From contig JAAZBY010000237.1 of the NCBI GenBank assembly GCA_012513595.1, positions 1 to 8,860 on the forward strand: DNA of 8,860 nucleotides. Reading direction: 5' to 3'. The notes under the pieces are model-generated. The model was not told where the DNA came from, ran no database searches, and was given only the letters and a program-made list of their open reading frames with translations. The translations under genes and the position numbers were made by a program. Numbering within the stretch: the stretch's first letter is position 1; every line of letters begins with the position of its first letter. The stretch is from Chloroflexota bacterium (GTDB lineage Bacteria > Chloroflexota > Anaerolineae > UBA1429). Below are positions 1 to 5,183 of this stretch, in pieces.

Positions 1-48
1 ATGGTGGACCCTACCTTCCAGACGAGCCCGCCTCTCAGCCCGTCTTCC

Positions 49-90
49 AATCCTGTCAATCCTGCAAATCCTGTCCTTCTTCTCTTCTCT
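49..90 (+). repeat. 42-base dispersed repeat, copy A, after the HypE-like gene
   Basis: Three nine-base 'aatcctgtc'-like units are followed by a pyrimidine tract (cttcttctcttctct). The copy matches two others at 3109-3150 and 3612-3653 at 40 of 42 positions; the differences lie in the second unit. It begins about 20 bases beyond the HypE-like stop codon. The rest of 1-110 shows no gene. Confidence 0.85.
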
Positions 91-110
91 TCCCGCGGGT
101 GCCGGGAGCG

Positions 111-1130
111 TCAGAAGACCTTGGTGATCTCGTCCGCGTCAAAGCGGGGTAGCGGCTTTTCCACGCCGCCCTCCACCAGCACCAGCCCCTCCTCGCGGGG
201 CGTCAGGTCGGCGATGTACGCGCAGGGGATGCCGGCCTCCGCGTAGCGCGCGCACAGCCCTTCGGCCTCCTCGGCGGCCACCGAGACGATCAGCGCCCCC
301 GAGGCGATGGCCCCCAACGGGTCTAGCCCATAGTCGGCACACAGCCGCGCCCCCTCGGGGAGCACCGGCACCCTGGCCGCCTCCAGCCGCAACCCCGTCC
401 CGGCGGCGTAGGCCAGCTCGTGCAAGCCGGTGGCCAGGCCGCCCTCGGTGGGGTCGTGCATGGCGTGGACGCCGGGGTGCCCGGCGGCCAGCCGCGCCGC
501 GGCCACCACGCTGATCCCCGGGTCGTGCAGGTAGCCGCGCGCCCGGGTGATAAAGGCCTCGTCGTACCCCTTGGCGCGCAGCTCGTCGGCGCGCTCGTGG
601 GCGATGAGGGCCGTCGCCTCGATGGGGATGCCGTTCACCAGGAGCACCCGGTCCCCCACCTGCGCACCGGCCGTGGTGATCAGCGCCTCCCGGGCCACCT
701 CACCGATCAGGACGCCGACGACGATGGGCCGCTCCAGCCCGTGGGTCACCTCTGTATGCCCGCCCACCAGCGTGATGCCCAGCTCCGCACAGGCGTCCTG
801 CAGCTGGCGAAAGATGCCCCGCACCAGGGCCTGGGTCGTGCGCCCCTCCGGCAGGAGCACCGTGGCCAGCATCCAGAGCGGCGTGGCGCCCGAGGTGGCC
901 ACGTCGTTGGCGTTCACGTGCACGGCGTACCAGCCGATCTCGTCGGTGGCAAAGGTGATCGGGTCGGTCTTGACCACCATGTACCGGTCACCCATGTCGA
1001 TGACGGCCACGTCCTCGCCCGGGCAGGGGCCCATCACCAGGCGCGGGTCAGCGAGGGGCACGCGGGCCAACAGGTCGGCCAGGAACTCTAGCGGGAGCTT
1101 GCCAGTGGGCAGTATTGCACGGGACGGCAT
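111..1130 (-). CDS. AIR synthase-related / HypE-like protein (PurM superfamily)
   Basis: The 339-residue product has the two-domain layout of the PurM/HypE/SelD/ThiL superfamily. The N-terminal ATP-binding half carries PGED at 37-40, KTDPIT at 54-59, HVNANDVATSGA at 71-82 and GGHTEV at 123-128. The C-terminal half carries HDPTEGGL at 225-232 and a GLDPLG...SGAL stretch at 268-280. Family members bind ATP and activate a carboxamide or similar group. The exact substrate here cannot be read from the sequence. True HypE ends in a short tail with a terminal cysteine that accepts the carbamoyl group; this protein ends in DEITKVF and lacks it. No hydrogenase genes lie nearby, so a HypE role is doubtful. 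I chose the ATG at 1130 because AGGAG stands about 10 bases upstream; the open frame extends 20 codons further without a good ribosome site. It follows the NCS2 permease by about 155 bases, with a hairpin between them. Confidence 0.85.
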   Translation of the reverse strand: MPSRAILPTGKLPLEFLADLLARVPLADPRLVMGPCPGEDVAVIDMGDRYMVVKTDPITFATDEIGWYAVHVNANDVATSGATPLWMLATVLLPEGRTTQALVRGIFRQLQDACAELGITLVGGHTEVTHGLERPIVVGVLIGEVAREALITTAGAQVGDRVLLVNGIPIEATALIAHERADELRAKGYDEAFITRARGYLHDPGISVVAAARLAAGHPGVHAMHDPTEGGLATGLHELAYAAGTGLRLEAARVPVLPEGARLCADYGLDPLGAIASGALIVSVAAEEAEGLCARYAEAGIPCAYIADLTPREEGLVLVEGGVEKPLPRFDADEITKVF

Positions 1131-1180
1131 GACTATCGTACTCTCCTGAGGCTCTCTTGCACGGGGCGCGAACTCGCCGA

Positions 1181-1209
1181 ACGGTAACACCGCGGCACCC
1201 GACTGTCAA
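1181..1209 (-). promoter_or_regulatory. Possible promoter for the HypE-like gene
   Basis: On the minus strand a perfect TTGACA (1204-1209) is followed, 17 bases later, by TACCGT (1181-1186), a poor -10 box. It would start transcription about 45 bases before the ATG at 1130. The -35 box sits right after the hairpin that ends the permease gene. The -35 match is strong and the -10 match weak, so this is tentative. Confidence 0.35.
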
Positions 1210-1212
1210 AGC

Positions 1213-1250
1213 GGGCGGGAGGCTCCCCCTCGCGGAGAAGCCTCCCGCCC
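1213..1250 (-). terminator. Hairpin after the NCS2 permease, likely weak terminator
   Basis: A perfect 11-base-pair GC-rich stem is formed by 1213-1223 and 1240-1250 around a 16-base loop, starting about 35 bases after the permease stop codon. On the minus strand it is followed by GCTTTGACAG, which has only three U residues in a row. Termination may therefore be partial, with read-through into the HypE-like gene. The position and stem strength support a transcript-end or processing role. Confidence 0.5.
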
Positions 1251-1285
1251 GACGTGCGTGCGCTGACGCCGGCCGCGTGACGGTA

Positions 1286-2614
1286 CTAGGCCGTCTCCCC
1301 CTCAGCCACCTTGGGCGGGAAGATGAGGAACAGGGCGTTCAGCAGAATGCCCACCACCGAGGCGGTGGCGATGGCCGGCAGCCCGTCGGGGAAGGCCACC
1401 TGCAGGCCGGGCAGGGCGATCGGGAGCATCCCGCCCTCGAACATCGACCCGCCGATGCCGATCACCAGGATGACGGCGCCCACCGCCAGCTGGCGCGGGT
1501 CAAACAGGTTCACCTTCTCGGACTGGATCAGGGCCACGCCCTGCAGCCCGATGACGCCGAACAGGAACACCGCCAGGCCGCCCGTCACGGCGGTCGGCAG
1601 GGTGTTGACGATGGCGGCCAGCTTGCCGACAAAGCCCAGCGCCATCGAGATGACCCCCGCCGTCAACAGCACCGGCCCCGAGTAGTTGCGCGTGATGGCC
1701 ATCAGCGAGTTGTTCTCACCATAGTTGGTGCCCGCGCAGCCGCCCAGCAGGCCGTTGATCGCGTCTCCGATGCCGTCCAGGATCAGGTTCAGGCCGATGA
1801 GGTTCTTGATGTTCAGGGGCTTGCGGCCCAGGTCCTCGGCCAGCTGATCGACGTAGAGGCTGATCTGGTAGAGGTGCGCGGTCGACTCGGGGATGGTGGC
1901 GATGGCGATGGGGGCGATGGCCGCAATGGCCGACCACTTGAACACCGGGAAGGTAAAGGCCGGCAGGCGCAGCCAGTCCGCCTGGGCCACCGGCGCAAAG
2001 TCCACGATCCGTAGCGCCAACGCCACCAGGTAGCCGGTCAGGGCGCCCAAGAGCACCGGGATCATGGCCCAGAAGCCGCGTCCGCGCAGATAGACAGAAT
2101 AGACCACCGTGGCCACCAGCGTCACCACGGCCACCAGCCAGTTCGCCGAGGCCATGTCGAGCGCCGTCTTGGCCAATGAGATGCCGATGACGATGGCGAC
2201 CGAGCCGGTCACGATCGGCGGCAGCACTCTGTCGAGCGCGTCTTTGCCCACCCAGCGGATCAGCAGGCCCGCGGCGATCGACACCACCGCCGTGGCCACG
2301 ATGCCGCCCTGCGCCACCGGCTGGCCGCCCCATTCGGCGCCTACCACGCCGACCACCGCCGCGATGTACGAGAACGAGGAGCCATAGTACAGCGGAATGC
2401 GCATGCCCGACCCGAGCAGGGCCACGATGGTGGCCAGGCCGCTGGCAAAGAGGGTGACGCCGACGTCAAACCCCGTCAGGATGGCCACCAGCACCGTGGC
2501 CGGGAACATGGTGAGGACGTGCTGCAGCCCCAGCGCCACCTGCGCCCCGAACGGCGGACGGTCCTGGGGCAGGTAGCCCACGAACTTGCCAGTAACGCCT
2601 GTGCTTTCGGACAC
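1286..2614 (-). CDS. NCS2-family nucleobase permease, probably uracil type
   Basis: The 442-residue product is a polytopic inner-membrane nucleobase:cation symporter of the NCS2 (UraA/XanQ) family, full length for the family. The N-terminal QHVLTMFPATVLVA (31-44) is the typical first-helix signature. Residues matching UraA's substrate and proton-coupling positions are present: E243 and H247 in PESTAH, and E300 in the YGEN motif at 298-301. The NCS2 signature at 300-309 reads ENNSLMAITR. A glutamate at its first position is typical of uracil carriers, where xanthine carriers usually have glutamine, so uracil import is the better guess. A serine replaces the usual glycine at the fourth signature position. 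The start is GTG at 2612-2614, supported by AAGGAG six bases upstream. The gene has its own promoter and a long leader with a terminator, so expression is probably controlled by attenuation. Confidence 0.9.
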   Translation of the reverse strand: MSESTGVTGKFVGYLPQDRPPFGAQVALGLQHVLTMFPATVLVAILTGFDVGVTLFASGLATIVALLGSGMRIPLYYGSSFSYIAAVVGVVGAEWGGQPVAQGGIVATAVVSIAAGLLIRWVGKDALDRVLPPIVTGSVAIVIGISLAKTALDMASANWLVAVVTLVATVVYSVYLRGRGFWAMIPVLLGALTGYLVALALRIVDFAPVAQADWLRLPAFTFPVFKWSAIAAIAPIAIATIPESTAHLYQISLYVDQLAEDLGRKPLNIKNLIGLNLILDGIGDAINGLLGGCAGTNYGENNSLMAITRNYSGPVLLTAGVISMALGFVGKLAAIVNTLPTAVTGGLAVFLFGVIGLQGVALIQSEKVNLFDPRQLAVGAVILVIGIGGSMFEGGMLPIALPGLQVAFPDGLPAIATASVVGILLNALFLIFPPKVAEGETA

Positions 2615-2888
2615 GACGATCTCCTTTTCTGTCTGGTCGTAAAGCGATGTCCTGCTTGCGGGTAACTACCTCGCTGTACTCGGGGCCGACCCTGGCCCGG
2701 GCGGTTGACGGTGGCGCTAGCGGCCCGCAGGCGCAAAAAAGACGGGCTCTGCTGGCCCAGAGCCCGTCACAAAACAAGGGATGCCCGGCACGCCTCTCGC
2801 CGGTGCTGTGCTATGTGGCACAAATGCCATGCTAGGGTGGATACGCTCATCACCGGCCTCAGCTCCAGTTGCCTGTGTAGCCCGCCGG
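2615..2888 (-). promoter_or_regulatory. Long structured 5' leader of the permease gene (attenuator or riboswitch candidate)
   Basis: About 270 bases separate the predicted transcription start from the GTG start codon. In transcript order the leader can form a 7-bp stem between 2851-2857 and 2799-2805, enclosing a small hairpin (2816-2820 with 2825-2829, loop of four). A competing hairpin pairs 2803-2806 with 2788-2791 and presents an 11-base loop containing GCGAGAGGC. A strong terminator then follows at 2741-2768. The two upstream structures share bases 2803-2805, so they exclude each other. The GAGAGG loop resembles the PyrR-binding loop (consensus UCCNGNGAGG) seen before uracil-uptake genes, but has two extra bases. 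I could not match the leader to a riboswitch class that I know. Confidence 0.6.
2735..2768 (-). terminator. Intrinsic terminator inside the permease leader
   Basis: A perfect 10-bp stem (2759-2768 with 2741-2750; GACGGGCUCU pairing AGAGCCCGUC) closes an 8-base loop and is followed at once by six U residues (2735-2740 on the minus strand). This is a textbook Rho-independent terminator. It lies about 120 bases upstream of the permease start codon and downstream of the promoter at 2895-2922. It must therefore be bypassed for the permease to be made, which is the layout of an attenuator. Confidence 0.85.
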
Positions 2889-2894
2889 GGGACT

Positions 2895-2922
2895 AGTATA
2901 GCACGGCGCGCCGCCCCGTCAA
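2895..2922 (-). promoter_or_regulatory. Sigma70-type promoter of the permease transcript
   Basis: On the minus strand TTGACG (2917-2922) and TATACT (2895-2900) are separated by 16 bases; each box differs from consensus at one position. The predicted start is near 2888. The next gene on this strand is the NCS2 permease, and the conditional terminator lies between them. Confidence 0.75.
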
Positions 2923-2958
2923 AACCGGCGAACCGCCACAAGCAGCCCCATGGCCTTT

Positions 2959-3048
2959 CAGGATAGACAGGATTTACAGGATTTACAGGATTGACAGGAT
3001 TCACAGGATTTACAGGATTTACAGGATTTACAGCATTTATAGGATTAA
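2959..3048 (+). repeat. Nine-base tandem array (caggattta), about ten units
   Basis: Ten consecutive nine-base units begin at 2959. Three consecutive units at 3004-3030, and two at 2968-2985, read exactly caggattta. The inner units vary mainly at the eighth base, and the outer units (2959, 3031, 3040) are degenerate. The unit is the reverse complement of the 'aatcctgt' units in the three 42-base repeats, so the array faces copy B across about 60 bases and could pair with it. The array on the minus strand reads as Asn-Pro-Val repeats in one frame, but this frame is not a credible gene. Confidence 0.9.
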
Positions 3049-3108
3049 TGGGATGTCGGGTCCCCTGCGCTCGGTGCTCTGCCGGCACCCCCTCTGCAGC
3101 AGTCCTCA

Positions 3109-3150
3109 AATCCTGTCAATCCTGTGAATCCTGTCCTTCTTCTCTTCTCT
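3109..3150 (+). repeat. 42-base dispersed repeat, copy B
   Basis: This copy is identical over 42 bases to copy C at 3612-3653 and in the same orientation. Together they form direct repeats 503 bases apart that bracket a hairpin-rich segment. Unlike copies A and C it does not abut a stop codon. Confidence 0.9.
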
Positions 3151-3173
3151 GCAAACGCCCCGCGGAGCAACTC

Positions 3174-3214
3174 GGCGGGGCTCCCCCCGTTCGGGGGGCA
3201 GGCAAGACCCCGCC
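3174..3214. repeat. Nested GC hairpin
   Basis: An outer 7-bp stem (ggcgggg 3174-3180 with ccccgcc 3208-3214) encloses an inner 6-bp C/G hairpin (3183-3188 with 3193-3198, loop gttc). No U-rich tail follows on either strand, so it is not an evident terminator. It is the first of a series of hairpins in the non-coding stretch 3151-3611. Confidence 0.7.
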
Positions 3215-3284
3215 CTACGGGAAACGCCGGCTAGAGCCGGCCGAAGCCGGCCAAAGCCGGCTCCGGAGCGTACACGCGTCTTGA

Positions 3285-3401
3285 GCCCCCTTCAGGGGGC
3301 GTGTATAGTAGCCAGGGGTCTTTAGCCCCTGGCGTCCGGCCGGCGGCAAGCCTTGGTGCCTTCGCGGCTGTTGCCGCGCAAGAGCGGCGCTGGGGCGCCG
3401 C
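3285..3401. repeat. Cluster of four perfect hairpins
   Basis: Four perfect inverted repeats follow in a row: gccccc/gggggc with loop ttca (3285-3300); gccagggg/cccctggc with a 7-base loop (3311-3333); cgcggc/gccgcg with loop tgtt (3363-3378); and gcggcgc/gcgccgc with loop tggg (3384-3401). Three of the four have four-base loops. Upstream, at about 3228-3265, the motif agccgg recurs at about ten-base spacing. I see no open frame with ribosome-site support here, so this is either repetitive extragenic DNA or a structured RNA. Confidence 0.7.
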
Positions 3402-3404
3402 ACT

Positions 3405-3606
3405 CCATATCGGCCCGCGCGCGCCCCGTTTTCCTGCCTGCCGGTGTGCGGCCCGGCGCACATGACGGCTCCACATCGGCCCGCCGCGTGCACCCCGTTC
3501 TCATCTCTGCCGGTGTGCGGGCCGGCGCACATGACGGCTCCACATCGGCCCGCCGCGCGCCCCGTTCTCATCTCTGCCGGCGTGCGGCCCGCCGCACGTG
3601 GCCGCT
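3405..3606. repeat. Three tandem copies of a 66-69-base unit
   Basis: Units span 3405-3470, 3471-3539 and 3540-3606. Each begins cca(t/c)atcggcccg and contains ccccgtt, a pyrimidine-rich middle, gccgg(t/c)gtgcgg and an ending close to gacggct. Each unit holds a hairpin of form gtgcg...cgcac. In the third unit both arms have changed so that the stem is kept and lengthened (gtgcgg/ccgcac, loop cccg). Two of the units are multiples of three, so one minus-strand frame reads as repeated peptides, but it has no convincing ribosome site. Confidence 0.85.
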
Positions 3607-3611
3607 CCTAG

Positions 3612-3653
3612 AATCCTGTCAATCCTGTGAATCCTGTCCTTCTTCTCTTCTCT
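3612..3653 (+). repeat. 42-base dispersed repeat, copy C, after the diguanylate cyclase gene
   Basis: This copy is identical to copy B and lies 14 bases beyond the stop codon of the response regulator-GGDEF gene. The spacer to the stop codon resembles that of copy A: both run cttccc, then a CG-rich palindromic patch, then gcgtca or ggcgtca, where tca is the stop codon on the minus strand. The repeat therefore has a fixed orientation relative to the gene it follows. Confidence 0.9.
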
Positions 3654-3667
3654 TCCCCGGGCCGGCG

Positions 3668-5179
3668 TCACTCTCCCCAGGCCACAAAGCAGACCTGGTC
3701 GCCGCCGCGCTCTTTGGCGCGGTAGAGGCCTCGGTCGGCGCGGTTCATCACGCTCGAGGCATCGGCGTCGTGGGCCGGGTCCGACACGGCCGCCCCCACC
3801 GAGGCCGTCAGCGAGGCCGCTACGCCGCGAATGGTGAACACCCGCCGGCGCAGCGCATCCACCACCCGCGCCGCCAACGCCTGGGCCTGCCGCGCATCGG
3901 TGCGCGGCGCTACGATGGCAAACTCGTCCCCGCCGTAGCGGGCCACCAGGTCGTCATGCCGGACGATCGCCTCCATGGCCCGCGCCACCTCGCGGAGGAG
4001 CTCATCCCCCGCCAGGTGCCCGAGCGAGTCGTTCACCGCCTTTAGCCCGCGCCCAGGGCCGGCGTCCAGGTCGACCATGATGACGGCGGTCTCTTCGCCG
4101 TGCAGCCGCCCGTGGGCCATCACCCCCGCCAGATGCTGAAAAAAGTAACGGTGGTTGTACAGCCCGGTCAGGCCGTCGCGGGTGGCCAGCTCGTTGGTGC
4201 GGGCAAAGAGCCGCGAGTTCTCCACCGCGACGCTCCCCTGCGAGGCCAAGATGCCGAACACGCTCAGCTCCTGGGCGTCCACCGTGCGCGGGGCGCGGCT
4301 GCCAAAGAGGATCACGCCATCTACCCGGTCGCGTGACGAGAGATAGGCGTGCTCCAAGAGCCCCCAGGGGGCCGCGCCAGCCGCGGCCGGCTCCGCGGCC
4401 GGCTCCGCCGCCTGGGCAGCGGCGTCGGCCGCGGCCCCCTCGGGCCGCTCGGGAGCCAGCCCCTCCAGCCGGGCCGCCTCGGCCAGGGGGCGCAGCGCCT
4501 CCGGCAGGCGGCCGACCATGGCGCGCACGAGCGCCCCCTGTTCGACGGTGCCCAGCCGCTGGCGCGAGAGCGTCATCCCCCAGGGGCCCGCCCGCTCGTC
4601 GGACAGGAGCAGCGCGGCCGCCACGTCGCAGCGGATCGAGTTGTGCACCGCCTCCACCAGCACGCGCACGATGTCGCGCACCTCCAAGGCCGAGGCCATG
4701 GCCTGGCCGATCTGGCGGATATAGTCCAGCTCTTGCCGGCGGCGGCGTTCGATCTCCGTGTTGGCCTCCTGTAGTTCGCGCAGGAGGGCCACGTTGTGCC
4801 CGGCCAGCCGCCGCCGTTCCAGCGCCCGGCCAATCACCACCCCCAGGTGGGCCAGGTCCGTCACCGGCTTTTCGATATAGTCATAGGCCCCCAGGCGCAG
4901 TGCATCCACCGCCGAGGCCAGGTCCGCATAGCCGGTGAGGATGATCACCTCACAATCGGGCTGGACCTCCTTGGCCCTCCGCAGGACGTCGATGCCGCCA
5001 TGCCCGGGCATCAAGAGGTCGACGATGGCCACGGCAAAGCGCTCCGCCTCCAGGGCGGCCAGCGCCTGCGTGCCATCGTCGACCGTGCGCGCCTCGTACC
5101 CCTCGCGCTCGCAGTACGCCTGCAACAGGCCCCGAATGCCCGCCTCGTCGTCGGCAATGAGGACCCGTTCCACGTTCAT
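3668..5179 (-). CDS. Response regulator-GAF-GGDEF diguanylate cyclase
   Basis: The 503-residue cytoplasmic protein should make c-di-GMP from two GTP in response to phosphorylation. The receiver domain (about 1-120) has D10/D11, phospho-acceptor D54, T82 and K104. A charged, probably coiled-coil segment (about 120-152) leads to a GAF-like domain (about 160-328), interrupted by a low-complexity Ala/Pro/Glu stretch at 248-270. The GGDEF domain (about 330-500) has an intact GGDEF at 416-420 and an inhibitory-site RxxD (RHDD, 407-410) five residues before it, so active and product-inhibited. A five-residue insertion (AGPGR) follows D372 near the metal and GTP site. Numbering uses the ATG at 5179, but the GAGGAG ribosome site touches that ATG with no spacer. 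The in-frame GTG at 5173, six bases downstream of the site, is probably the true start. rpiA lies immediately upstream and its stop overlaps the ribosome site. No cognate kinase is in the window. Confidence 0.92.
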   Translation of the reverse strand: MNVERVLIADDEAGIRGLLQAYCEREGYEARTVDDGTQALAALEAERFAVAIVDLLMPGHGGIDVLRRAKEVQPDCEVIILTGYADLASAVDALRLGAYDYIEKPVTDLAHLGVVIGRALERRRLAGHNVALLRELQEANTEIERRRRQELDYIRQIGQAMASALEVRDIVRVLVEAVHNSIRCDVAAALLLSDERAGPWGMTLSRQRLGTVEQGALVRAMVGRLPEALRPLAEAARLEGLAPERPEGAAADAAAQAAEPAAEPAAAGAAPWGLLEHAYLSSRDRVDGVILFGSRAPRTVDAQELSVFGILASQGSVAVENSRLFARTNELATRDGLTGLYNHRYFFQHLAGVMAHGRLHGEETAVIMVDLDAGPGRGLKAVNDSLGHLAGDELLREVARAMEAIVRHDDLVARYGGDEFAIVAPRTDARQAQALAARVVDALRRRVFTIRGVAASLTASVGAAVSDPAHDADASSVMNRADRGLYRAKERGGDQVCFVAWGE

Positions 5180-5183
5180 CTCC

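Noticed and set aside
1157..2014. Long plus-strand open frame over the permease
   Set aside because: Its composition (Gln/Arg/His/Asp-rich, no motif) is that of an antisense shadow of the NCS2 permease gene.
2840..2860. Fluoride riboswitch, suggested by GGUGAUGAG in the leader
   Set aside because: The rest of the conserved fluoride-riboswitch core, including its 3' UGAUG segment and pseudoknot arms, is not present.
2615..2888. T-box leader
   Set aside because: No UGGNACC T-box sequence was found before the terminator, and the downstream gene is not an amino-acid gene.
2959..3048. CRISPR array
   Set aside because: The nine-base units run head to tail with no unique spacers, which excludes CRISPR.
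2717..3109. Minus-strand open frame with Asn-Pro-Val repeats
   Set aside because: The repeats are just the translated nine-base array, and the frame runs across a promoter and a terminator hairpin. No ribosome site was seen.
3215..3571. Minus-strand open frame with a repeated 23-residue peptide (AGRCGAVMCAGPHTG)
   Set aside because: The peptide repeat results from the 69-base DNA repeat being a multiple of three. There is no good Shine-Dalgarno, and the composition is dominated by GC hairpins.
4333..4938. Long plus-strand open frame rich in Pro and Arg
   Set aside because: It is antisense to the diguanylate cyclase gene, whose domains and motifs are unmistakable. High GC content leaves opposite frames open.
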